Source of the DNA: Algoriphagus boseongensis
Lineage (GTDB): Bacteria > Bacteroidota > Bacteroidia > Cytophagales > Cyclobacteriaceae
Length of the DNA stretch: 64,000 nucleotides
Assembly (NCBI RefSeq): GCF_004362805.1
Contig: NZ_SNYF01000006.1
Span: 744,001 to 808,000 of the forward strand
Direction of reading: 5' to 3'
Under the pieces are notes generated by a model. That model saw only the letters and a program-made list of their open reading frames with translations. It made no database searches and was not told the DNA's origin. Shown here one piece after another: positions 1-7,524 of this stretch (within the stretch, counting starts at the first letter, position 1; every line of letters starts with the position of its first letter). A program made the position numbers and the translations under genes.

Positions 1-223
1 ATCCACGGCTTCCTTGATTTTCAGATTAGAAATTATGCAAGTAGATTTTGTTAATTTCTAAAAACATAAAATTTTCGAGGTTATTCTAAGAGATTTTCAA
101 AATATTAGGCAATTCTCTGTTGATTTATTTGGGTAATCCCATTTTTTGCCTTAAGATTGTCCAGTCAAACAAACCGAAATGGTGTTAGCAGCTAAAGCTT
201 ATGTTTTTTTGAGCTTCTCCTTT
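1..223. other. intergenic DNA upstream of the threonine leader
   Basis: No gene of convincing length is visible here. The first 54 bases can be read on the plus strand as 17 codons ending in TAA, which could be the tail of an upstream gene cut by the window edge, but this is too short to support. The rest is AT-rich and holds the probable threonine promoter and the 5' part of the leader RNA. Confidence 0.5.
129..159 (+). promoter_or_regulatory. probable promoter of the threonine operon
   Basis: TTG at 129-131 is followed after 20 bases by TAAGATTG at 152-159, one mismatch from the Bacteroidota -7 box TAnnTTTG. Transcription would start near 166, giving a leader of about 210 bases before thrA that contains the Thr-rich peptide. 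The match is imperfect. Confidence 0.35.
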
Positions 224-292
224 ATGAAGGGGATGGTTGCTGCTTTTTTTTATACTACCACCGGAATGATGACCACCACGATCACGGGGTGA
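224..292 (+). CDS. thrL: threonine operon leader peptide (attenuator peptide)
   Basis: This 22-codon ORF starts ATG AAG GGG and ends in TGA, 85 bases before thrA. It contains a TTT run (residues 11-13) and then MMTTTITG at its end, so 7 of 22 residues are threonine and one is isoleucine. That is the composition of threonine-operon attenuator peptides such as E. coli ThrL, where ribosome stalling at Thr codons reports low charged tRNA-Thr. Its position directly upstream of thrABC supports the same role. There is no Shine-Dalgarno sequence, as is usual in this phylum. A classical terminator with a T-run is not obvious before thrA, so the mechanism downstream of stalling is open. Confidence 0.75.
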   Translation: MKGMVAAFFYTTTGMMTTTITG

Positions 293-321
293 CCCGTTAT
301 GATCTTTGAGTACCTCGCCCC
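284..321 (+). promoter_or_regulatory. alternative hairpins at the end of the leader ORF
   Basis: Two mutually exclusive stems overlap the leader stop codon. The first is ACGGG (284-288) with CCCGT (293-297) around a GTGA loop. The second is GGGGTGA (286-292) with TCGCCCC (315-321), including one G-U pair. A ribosome at the final Thr/Ile codons would block both or choose between them. Switching is inferred from position; neither stem is followed by a clear T-run. Confidence 0.4.
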
Positions 322-377
322 ATCAGGCCTGTTTTGGCCAAATCTAAGTTCCCAGCAATCTATTTCTTTTACATTTT

Positions 378-2828
378 ATGAAAATCATCAAGTTTGGAGG
401 TTCCTCCGTAGCGAATCCCGAAAACATCCGTAAGGTTTTTGCCATAATCCAAGAAAAACTCAAATTCCACGAAGTTGCAGTTGTTTTTTCAGCTTTTGGA
501 GGAGTGACGGAAAGTCTTCTGACAATTGCCAGATTGGCTCGAGAAGGAGATCAGGCATACAGGGATTTATTGCAAACCTTGGAAGAAAAGCACCTAGATA
601 TTGTGAGGCAGCTAATTACTGTGCAACACCATTCTTCGGTGATGACCTACGTGAAGGTCAGATTTAAAGAATTGGAGGATCTTTTTCATGGGATTTTTCT
701 GATAAAAGAGAATTCTGCCAGAACGCTGGATTATGTAGCCAGCTTTGGGGAGCGATTGTCAGCATTCATTTTGGCTGAGGCTATGTCTGGAAAAGGCATC
801 AAAACCCAATTTGTGGATGCCAGAGAGGTCATCCGAACCAACGATCGCTTTGGGCAGGCACGAGTGGACTATGAAGTGACCAATGAATTAATCCGTGACT
901 TCTTTTCTAAAAATGAAGGTGTGAAGGTTATCACAGGATTTATAGCCTCCACAGCAAAAGGTGAAACTACCACCCTTGGGCGTTCTGGTTCAGACTATAC
1001 TGCTGCAATTTTTGCAGGGGCTTTGGATGCGGAGGATCTGGAAATCTGGACTGACGTTTCCGGTGTTTTGACCTCAGATCCTAAGTTGGTCTACACCGCA
1101 TTTACCATCCCTCAATTGAGTTATAATGAGGCGATGGAATTGTCGCACTTCGGGGCAAAGGTGATTTTCCCGGCTACCATGCAGCCGGCGATGAAGAAAA
1201 ACATCCCGATCTACATCAAAAATACCTTTGAGCCTGAAAATCCGGGTACCCTAATCAACGGGGAAGTAAGCCATGGCGCTCTGATCAAGGGGATCAGTTC
1301 CATGTCTAATATTTCTATCGTAACAGTGCAAGGTGCTGGATTGATCGAAGGCGGAGCTACAGTAAGTCGAGTTTTTAAAGCTTTAGCTGAAGCCAAAGTC
1401 AATATTGTGTTGATTTCTCAGGCTTCCTCAGAGCATAGTATCTGTTTGGCTATCAAAACTCAGGAATCTTATCTAGCCAAGGAGGCGATTGAAAAAGAGT
1501 TTTTCTACGAAATTAAATCCGGTGAAATGGACCATGTTTTTCTATTGCATGGGCTATCAACCATAGCTGTGGTTGGGGAAAACATGAAGCAAAACCCAGG
1601 GGCCTCAGGAAGAATGTTTCGGGCTTTGGGCCGAAACAATGTAAACGTAGCCGCAATTGCTCAGGGAAGTTCGGAACTGAATATTTCGGCAGTAATTCCT
1701 CAGGCCGATCTTCAAAAAGCTCTCAACGCCCTACACGAAGCTTTTTTCCTTTCTGAAAACAAAGTTCTTCACGTTTTCTTGGTGGGAACAGGGCTTATCG
1801 GAAAAGCTTTGATGAAAATGATCGCTCATCAGCAGCATAAATTGTTGAAAAATAACGAGCTGGACATCCAAGTTCATGGATTAGCTAATAGCAGGTACAT
1901 GGCATTCCATGAAGATGGGTTTGATCTCAAAACACCTTATGTCCTAAGTGAAACAGACCAGGCGGTAGATTTGGATCAATTCATTTCCAAAATGGAGGAG
2001 ATGAACTTCTCCAACTCAGTTTTTGTGGATTGCACCGCCAGTCAGGAAGTAGCAGATACCTACGGAAGGATATTGGAGGCCAAGGTTGCGATTGTAACTC
2101 CTAATAAAAAGGCGAACTCTTCTTCCTTGGAGAATTATAGATCGCTAAAAAAGATTGCCAAGCGTCGAGGCGTAAAGTTTTTGTACGAAACAAACGTGGC
2201 AGCAGGACTTCCGGTAATCAATACCCTTCAGGATTTAATGCTTTCCGGGGACAAGGTGATTCGTATTGAAGCCGTACTAAGTGGCTCAATGAATTTCATT
2301 TTTTCTGAATTGGAAAATGGAGCACCGTTTTCAGAAGTGGTCAAACTTGCCAAAGAGAAAGGATATACCGAACCCGATCCACGAGATGATTTGAGTGGAA
2401 TGGATGTGGCCAGAAAAATCCTAATTCTCGGTCGGGAAGCTGAGCAGGAACTGGAATTTGATGACATTTCTATCCAAAGCATGGTGCCGGGAGATTGCCA
2501 GCATGCCAAGTCGGTTGATGAATTCTTTGAAAAGCTAAAGGGCCACGACGCTGATTTTGCCAAGCTTTTGGCCGATGCCAAGGCGAAAGGAGAAAAGCTG
2601 CGCTTTATGGCGACTCTTGAAGATGGAAAAGCCAAAGTGGGCTTGAAATCTCTTCCTGAATCCCATCCTTTCTCTTCCCTTAAGGGATCCGATAACATGA
2701 TTCTTTTAACTACCGATAGATATTTGGACCGACCTATGATTATCCGTGGTCCGGGTGCGGGAGCAGATGTGACGGCTGCGGGGGTTTTCGCTGACGTAAT
2801 CAGAATCGGTAACTATACTCGGGAATAA
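378..2828 (+). CDS. thrA: bifunctional aspartokinase / homoserine dehydrogenase
   Basis: ThrA catalyses the first and third steps from aspartate to threonine: ATP-dependent phosphorylation of aspartate and NAD(P)H reduction of aspartate semialdehyde to homoserine. The 816-residue length is typical of the fused enzyme. The aspartokinase signature KFGGSSV is at residues 5-11, two ACT-type regulatory repeats lie at about 310-455, and the dehydrogenase Rossmann motif VGTGLIG begins near residue 468. ACT repeats in this family usually bind threonine, so feedback inhibition is expected in addition to leader control. It is the first gene of thrABC and its TAA stop overlaps the thrB ATG by one base (TAATG), which suggests translational coupling. 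Confidence 0.97.
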   Translation: MKIIKFGGSSVANPENIRKVFAIIQEKLKFHEVAVVFSAFGGVTESLLTIARLAREGDQAYRDLLQTLEEKHLDIVRQLITVQHHSSVMTYVKVRFKELEDLFHGIFLIKENSARTLDYVASFGERLSAFILAEAMSGKGIKTQFVDAREVIRTNDRFGQARVDYEVTNELIRDFFSKNEGVKVITGFIASTAKGETTTLGRSGSDYTAAIFAGALDAEDLEIWTDVSGVLTSDPKLVYTAFTIPQLSYNEAMELSHFGAKVIFPATMQPAMKKNIPIYIKNTFEPENPGTLINGEVSHGALIKGISSMSNISIVTVQGAGLIEGGATVSRVFKALAEAKVNIVLISQASSEHSICLAIKTQESYLAKEAIEKEFFYEIKSGEMDHVFLLHGLSTIAVVGENMKQNPGASGRMFRALGRNNVNVAAIAQGSSELNISAVIPQADLQKALNALHEAFFLSENKVLHVFLVGTGLIGKALMKMIAHQQHKLLKNNELDIQVHGLANSRYMAFHEDGFDLKTPYVLSETDQAVDLDQFISKMEEMNFSNSVFVDCTASQEVADTYGRILEAKVAIVTPNKKANSSSLENYRSLKKIAKRRGVKFLYETNVAAGLPVINTLQDLMLSGDKVIRIEAVLSGSMNFIFSELENGAPFSEVVKLAKEKGYTEPDPRDDLSGMDVARKILILGREAEQELEFDDISIQSMVPGDCQHAKSVDEFFEKLKGHDADFAKLLADAKAKGEKLRFMATLEDGKAKVGLKSLPESHPFSSLKGSDNMILLTTDRYLDRPMIIRGPGAGADVTAAGVFADVIRIGNYTRE

Positions 2829-3763
2829 TGAACTCGGTCAAAGCTTTTGCACCGGCGACTGTAGCCAATGTTTCCTGCGGATTTGATATCCTGGGATTTG
2901 CTATTGATGCTATGGGAGATCAGGTTGAAGTTCGGGACAGAAATCAACCCGGGCTAGTGGTGGTGTCTATTGAAGGAGATGAGGGCAGACTTCCCTATGA
3001 AGTAGAAAAAAATACCTGTGCAGTGGCCATTCAAGCCATGCTGGATGAACTTGGAAAGGAAGTTGGACTTGAAATTTATCTAAAAAAAGGGCTTCCCTTA
3101 GGTTCAGGAATGGGTTCCAGCGCTGCGAGTGCAGTTGCGGCTTTGGTCGCGGCCAACAGACTTTTGGGTGAACCTTTTGAGAAAAAACAACTGCTTCCAT
3201 TTGCCATGCAAGCGGAAAAAGTTGCTTGTGGTGCCGGGCATGCGGATAATGTCGCTCCAAGTTTATTGGGAGGCTTCGTTTTGATCCGGGATTACCATCC
3301 CTTGGATGTAATTAAGCTTCATGTGCCAGAAGGCCTGTTTTGTACCTTGCTCCATCCCCATTTTGAATTGAAAACTGCTGATTCCCGATCTGTTTTAAGG
3401 GATACGGTTTCTTTAAAACATTCCACCATCCAATCCGGAAATGTGGCTGGGTTGGTTGCAGGATTATTTCAGGAAGATTTTGATCTGATTGGAAGGTCGC
3501 TTCGTGATGTTATCGCGGAGCCGTATCGTGCGACTTTGATTCCTGGCTTTTATGAAGTCAAGGAGGCCGTAAAATCAGCAGGTGCTTTGGGTATGGGTAT
3601 TTCTGGTTCAGGACCAACTCTTTTTGCCCTTTCCAAAGGAAAAGAAACAGTCCAAACTATAATCGATGCGGCCCAACAGGTATATGATTCGATAGGTCTT
3701 GGAGTCGATGCTTACCATTCGGCGATTAATACCCAGGGAGCTTTTGTCATCGAAGAGAATTGA
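2828..3763 (+). CDS. thrB: homoserine kinase
   Basis: ThrB phosphorylates homoserine to O-phosphohomoserine, the substrate of ThrC. It is a GHMP-superfamily kinase of 311 residues, the normal size. The glycine/serine-rich ATP loop LGSGMGSSAAS lies at about residues 90-100 and a C-terminal GHMP motif is seen around GMGISGSGPT. Its start overlaps the stop of thrA and its stop lies 3 bases before thrC, so the three genes form one operon. Confidence 0.97.
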   Translation: MNSVKAFAPATVANVSCGFDILGFAIDAMGDQVEVRDRNQPGLVVVSIEGDEGRLPYEVEKNTCAVAIQAMLDELGKEVGLEIYLKKGLPLGSGMGSSAASAVAALVAANRLLGEPFEKKQLLPFAMQAEKVACGAGHADNVAPSLLGGFVLIRDYHPLDVIKLHVPEGLFCTLLHPHFELKTADSRSVLRDTVSLKHSTIQSGNVAGLVAGLFQEDFDLIGRSLRDVIAEPYRATLIPGFYEVKEAVKSAGALGMGISGSGPTLFALSKGKETVQTIIDAAQQVYDSIGLGVDAYHSAINTQGAFVIEEN

Positions 3764-3766
3764 GTT

Positions 3767-5071
3767 ATGCAGTACTATAGCACAAATAACCCCAACCATA
3801 AAGTTTCCCTGGCAGAGGCTGTGATCAAAGGTTTGGCTCCTGACAATGGATTGTACATGCCGGAGCGAATTCCTGTTTTGCCTCAGGAACTTATCGAGAA
3901 GATGTCGGAAATGAGTTTCAGGGAAATCGGGTATGCCGTGATCGGGGCCTTGTTTTCGGAGGATTTAAGTCGGGAACAAATTCATGAATTAGTAGATCAT
4001 ACTTTGACTTTTGATGCGCCATTGGTAAAGGTCGAGTATGCAGTTTACAGTTTGGAACTTTTTCATGGGCCAACCTTGGCCTTCAAAGACTTTGGGGCTA
4101 GGTTTTGCTCCAAATTGATGAGCATGCTTCAAACCAGTTCTGAAAAGAAAGTTCGGGTATTAGTAGCTACTTCTGGAGATACTGGAAGTGCTGTAGCTAA
4201 TGGTTTTTTGGGTGTCGATGGTGTTGAAGTGATTATTCTTTTTCCGAAAGGAAAGGTGAGTCCTCTACAGGAAAAGCAGTTTACCACTTTAGGTCAAAAT
4301 ATCACCGCTTTGGAAGTGGATGGGGTTTTTGACGATTGTCAGAGGCTGGTGAAGCAGGCCTTTTTGGATCCTGATTTGAATCAAAAATTGCTTCTGACCT
4401 CTGCCAATTCGATTAACATTGCTCGCTGGATTCCTCAGTGTTTATACTATTTCTATGCTTTTTCAAGACTTCCAAGAGATGGAAAGAAGGTCGTTTTTGC
4501 CGTTCCAAGTGGGAATTTTGGAAATATCGGAGCGGGGATTTTGGCTCAACGAATGGGCTTACCGATCGACCGCTTCGTAGCTGCTACCAATGTCAATAAG
4601 GTTGTGCCCGAGTATTTGCATGGATTTCCTTTCCAAGCCAAACCATCAGTGCCTACAGTTTCCAACTCCATGGACGTAGGCAATCCGAGCAATTTTCCAA
4701 GGCTTCAGGCGCTGTATGACGGTGATGAAGAGCTGTTTCGGGAAAATGTCAAAGGCTATTTCTATACCGACGCTCAGACTGTCGAGGCGATTCAATCATT
4801 GCAGCCTTTGGGCTATACCCTCGATCCGCATGGGGCAGTGGGGTATTTGGGTTTGAAAGATTTTATGGCTGAAAATTCCGGTTATGTCGGAGTATTTCTG
4901 GAGACCGCCCATCCTGGTAAGTTCCGGGATGTGGTTGAAGATGCTTTGGGAGAAAAATTGGTGTTACCGGATCGATTGGCAGCCTTTATGGAAGGTGAGA
5001 AAAAAGTTATCCCGATGGGACAAAGCTTTGCCGAATTTAAGGGGTTTTTGGAGGGTTTGAATCAGACTTGA
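3767..5071 (+). CDS. thrC: threonine synthase
   Basis: ThrC is a PLP enzyme that converts O-phosphohomoserine to threonine and phosphate. The PLP lysine is K107 in the motif GPTLAFKDFG, the typical threonine-synthase context, and SGDTGSA forms part of the phosphate-binding region. At 434 residues it is of normal length for the bacterial class. It is the last gene of the thr operon. Its 3' end overlaps the convergent gene at 5037-6017 by 35 bases, so the two transcripts share complementary 3' ends. No terminator is visible at this junction. Confidence 0.97.
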   Translation: MQYYSTNNPNHKVSLAEAVIKGLAPDNGLYMPERIPVLPQELIEKMSEMSFREIGYAVIGALFSEDLSREQIHELVDHTLTFDAPLVKVEYAVYSLELFHGPTLAFKDFGARFCSKLMSMLQTSSEKKVRVLVATSGDTGSAVANGFLGVDGVEVIILFPKGKVSPLQEKQFTTLGQNITALEVDGVFDDCQRLVKQAFLDPDLNQKLLLTSANSINIARWIPQCLYYFYAFSRLPRDGKKVVFAVPSGNFGNIGAGILAQRMGLPIDRFVAATNVNKVVPEYLHGFPFQAKPSVPTVSNSMDVGNPSNFPRLQALYDGDEELFRENVKGYFYTDAQTVEAIQSLQPLGYTLDPHGAVGYLGLKDFMAENSGYVGVFLETAHPGKFRDVVEDALGEKLVLPDRLAAFMEGEKKVIPMGQSFAEFKGFLEGLNQT

Positions 5072-6017
5072 ATTTGATTGAGTCGAAAAATCTTTCTCCA
5101 ACTTTTATTAGCGTACTGTCTTGGTCTTCGAAATACGGAAAGACGTACCTTGCCAAATAAAAATTAAGTTGAGAATCAACCAAAATGTTATTATGGGTTT
5201 CAATTTTGTTCACCGTGTCTTTTGAATAACCAAATAAAATCGATTTTGATGTTTCTGGTTCCAAATAAATTGTATTGTATTTGCTATTTTCTGTGAAAAT
5301 TATATTTTCAAAATAGTTTATTAAGTAGGTAGAGTCCATTTTAATTGGATTCAACTTAAGGATGGTAAATTCTAATTTATTTACAATAGAGTTTTTACCA
5401 TACAAAGTGTCGTCAGGGAATTGCCAAACTTGAACTTTTGGAGGAGTGGGGAAGAATACTGAAACTTCTTCAGAAATGTTGTAATGTTGGCCTAAATTAT
5501 ATAACGAATCAATCTTATATTCCCAATAAGCCTGCATTAATTTGTTTCTGCTGTGATTGGATTCTGAATCATATTTTCCTTGTAAGTAGTTTAGTTTTTT
5601 CTGATAGAGTTCTAGTTTGGAAAAGGACGTTTTTTTATCATAACCATAAAAATCGATTTTCTTGCTCAGATCTTTTGCTATTGCTTGAGCTAATCGGGCA
5701 TGGTATAATTCATGAGTAAAAAGGGCTCCGTCAATATTATGATCTTTTTTCAACCATGAATTATGACGATCAATATAAGCTCGTGCAACAAGTGAGTCAT
5801 TTTCTTGAATTAGTGTGATTTGGGTTCTAATTCTAGCTGACGACTTAGTCCAGATTTCAGCAACTCTCAAAAAGTCCTCTGGTGCTAGATCTGTCGAGTC
5901 AGTAATGATTTTATATCTGTAAAGAGCTTGCTCTTTTCTATCATTTTTATATATAGAAAGAATTGATACGTAAATTAACAGTATTATGGCTGTGATAATT
6001 TTTATTTTACTTTTCAT
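5037..6017 (-). CDS. membrane-anchored DUF922-like putative Zn protease
   Basis: This 326-residue protein starts with a single hydrophobic anchor (about residues 5-22) after a basic N-terminus, so the rest is probably periplasmic. It carries an HExxH metal-binding motif, HELYH at 102-106, followed by YDSESNH at 149-155, which could supply a third ligand. The surrounding pattern (NSWLK, then HExxH, then YDxxxxH) resembles the Bacteroidota DUF922 family of predicted secreted Zn-dependent proteases. The C-terminal half is not recognised. It is last in a minus-strand cassette with the 4-TM protein (start and stop overlap as ATGA) and the Fic gene. It is more AT-rich than its neighbours, and protease activity is inferred only from the motif. 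Confidence 0.6.
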   Translation of the reverse strand: MKSKIKIITAIILLIYVSILSIYKNDRKEQALYRYKIITDSTDLAPEDFLRVAEIWTKSSARIRTQITLIQENDSLVARAYIDRHNSWLKKDHNIDGALFTHELYHARLAQAIAKDLSKKIDFYGYDKKTSFSKLELYQKKLNYLQGKYDSESNHSRNKLMQAYWEYKIDSLYNLGQHYNISEEVSVFFPTPPKVQVWQFPDDTLYGKNSIVNKLEFTILKLNPIKMDSTYLINYFENIIFTENSKYNTIYLEPETSKSILFGYSKDTVNKIETHNNILVDSQLNFYLARYVFPYFEDQDSTLIKVGERFFDSIKFKSDSNPPKTP

Positions 6018-6415
6018 TTTTTAATCAGCCTTAGTAAAAATTTGATAGAAACACTGTATACAATCTCTGAGACAAATACACAAATAAATAAAACAGTAAT
6101 CAGGTTTTTTCCACTCCCGATTTTATAGAATATGTTATTAATTTTAAATAAAATGAAAAGCAATAAAAAAGTTACTAAGATAAATAGGAGATCTTGTAAA
6201 ATTCTTCCGAGAGAGTTGTTTTCCTTCTGATGATCCTGCCAATAGACAATGTGCATAGTAGAAACTGGAATAAAAAAAGTTAATAGAATAGTTAAAAACA
6301 GATTGCTTTTGGTGACTTCTAATTGAAGGCTTAAGATTATTGAAATCGAAATCAGACTTGACATTAAAACAGTGAGTATGTCTTTGTAGGAGAAATTTTT
6401 AAAATAGCAACTCAT
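6014..6415 (-). CDS. small four-helix membrane protein, unknown function
   Basis: I do not recognise this 133-residue protein. It has four predicted membrane-spanning segments at about 12-32, 39-57, 71-92 and 103-125, with basic residues at the C-terminus (LLRLIKK) and a short polar loop (QDHQKENN) after the second helix. Its TGA stop overlaps the ATG of the next gene (ATGA) and its own start lies 18 bases after the Fic stop, so it is probably cotranscribed and translationally coupled with both. Base composition is very AT-rich. A role as a membrane partner of the downstream protease-like protein is a guess from the coupling. Confidence 0.6.
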   Translation of the reverse strand: MSCYFKNFSYKDILTVLMSSLISISIILSLQLEVTKSNLFLTILLTFFIPVSTMHIVYWQDHQKENNSLGRILQDLLFILVTFLLLFILFKINNIFYKIGSGKNLITVLFICVFVSEIVYSVSIKFLLRLIKK

Positions 6416-6433
6416 TTCTTTTTTGTTTGAATT

Positions 6434-7387
6434 TTAACCTATTGAATACCACGTCTGATTCCTAACTCCCTCAGCTTTAAGAACTCCATTTTCTACAGCT
6501 TTCTTCAAATCTCGACTTGCTGTGGCTGTGGAAATGGTCTTAAACACTTCCATGTAGTCTTTTCGAGTGAACTGGCTTTTTCCCAAAGATAGAAAGTAGG
6601 TCATTCGATCCTCCGGATTGATGGTTATTCCTTTGACTCGAAGCAGGTCTTCGAGTGCAGCATCGAGAATTCGCAGCATGTACTCGATGAATACGGTCGA
6701 ATTCCCCATTTTGTCACTCAGCGCGAGAGCCTCGTAATACTCCGATTGAGTTCTGTTAATCAATGTTTCAAAAGGTAAAGATTCGAAGACAGGATACTTT
6801 TCCTTTAGAATTACCGTCTGCCAAAGCCTTCCCATCCGTCCATTTCCGTCCAAAAAAGGATGAATGAATTCCATTTCGTAGTGAAAGACACAACTTTTAA
6901 TCAGGACAAGTTCTTGGTCATTTTTCAGGAAGCGGAAAAGATCTTTCATTAGTCCAGGTACATTCTCAGCAGGTGGTGCCAGATGTGTCACTTGCGAACC
7001 CTTGACCACTCCCACTCCTCGAGTTCTATATTTTCCGGGATGTTCGATCAATCCGTTCATTAAAGTGGCGTGGGCGGAAAGGAAGGATTTTTCCGAAATA
7101 GATTTCAGCGAATCCAATTTTTCATAAATAGAAACTGCGTTGAACACTTCCAAAATATCTTTTTTCGGCCCAATGACCCGTTTGTCTTCTAGAAGTGCCG
7201 TAATCTGATCCTCACTTAAGGTATTTCCTTCGATTTGAAGAGAGGAATGGATGGTTTTGATCTGATTTTGCTTTCGGAGTTGTGGAGAAGGTTTGCTTAG
7301 AAAAAGCGCATTTGCCTCGCCTATTTTCTCGGAAATGGAGCTTACCCATTTCAAAATCTCAGGAGTGATATCATAGGGAGGCTTCAT
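6434..7387 (-). CDS. Fic family protein with C-terminal winged helix
   Basis: Fic domains usually transfer AMP or a related moiety to hydroxyl side chains. The full catalytic motif HPFLDGNGRMGR is at residues 176-187. The N-terminal inhibitory-helix motif SLQIEG (49-54) supplies a glutamate (E53) expected to clash with R187, the arrangement of self-inhibited class II Fic proteins. A flap segment (THLAPPAENV) precedes the active site, and the last 60 or so residues look like a winged helix. I choose the ATG at 7387 (317 residues) over the in-frame ATG at 7399, because the latter lies inside a perfect palindrome that probably is the operator and only a few bases from the expected transcription start. 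Confidence 0.85.
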   Translation of the reverse strand: MKPPYDITPEILKWVSSISEKIGEANALFLSKPSPQLRKQNQIKTIHSSLQIEGNTLSEDQITALLEDKRVIGPKKDILEVFNAVSIYEKLDSLKSISEKSFLSAHATLMNGLIEHPGKYRTRGVGVVKGSQVTHLAPPAENVPGLMKDLFRFLKNDQELVLIKSCVFHYEMEFIHPFLDGNGRMGRLWQTVILKEKYPVFESLPFETLINRTQSEYYEALALSDKMGNSTVFIEYMLRILDAALEDLLRVKGITINPEDRMTYFLSLGKSQFTRKDYMEVFKTISTATASRDLKKAVENGVLKAEGVRNQTWYSIG

Positions 7388-7412
7388 TGATAGTATCATT
7401 TGATACTATCAA
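7387..7412 (-). promoter_or_regulatory. perfect palindromic operator before the Fic gene
   Basis: TTGATAGTATCA (7387-7398) and TGATACTATCAA (7401-7412) form perfect 12-base arms around a 2-base TT spacer. The palindrome touches the Fic start codon and overlaps the end of the -7 box, so a bound protein would block initiation of transcription. The obvious candidate is the Fic protein itself through its C-terminal winged helix; this is inference. Confidence 0.7.
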
Positions 7413-7417
7413 ATGTA
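7410..7417 (-). promoter_or_regulatory. -7 box of the Fic cassette promoter
   Basis: The minus strand reads TACATTTG, an exact match to TAnnTTTG, partly overlapped by the palindrome. The start of transcription is expected near 7403, about 16 bases before the chosen ATG at 7387. A -33 element is not clear. Confidence 0.5.
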
Positions 7418-7524
7418 AATTCTTTTGGAAAAATTTGATAATGTTTTCCCGTAGGTTTTTCTAAAGCCTTTTCCATTTACTATTTTCAACTTCAAACTCA
7501 AACCCATTCAAACCTATTCTTACC

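Noticed and set aside
1..54. Plus-strand frame ending in TAA, possible tail of an upstream gene
   Set aside because: Only 17 codons are visible and no domain can be recognised; chance is as likely.
326..339. GGCC-TGTTTT-GGCC as a terminator of the thr leader
   Set aside because: The stem is only four bases and is not followed by a T-run.
2228..2698. 156-codon minus-strand ORF inside thrA
   Set aside because: It is Ser-rich shadow coding opposite a strongly conserved gene, with no recognisable domain.
5438..5719. 93-codon plus-strand ORF inside the protease-like gene
   Set aside because: It lies antisense to a gene with a recognised motif and has a cysteine-rich low-quality composition.
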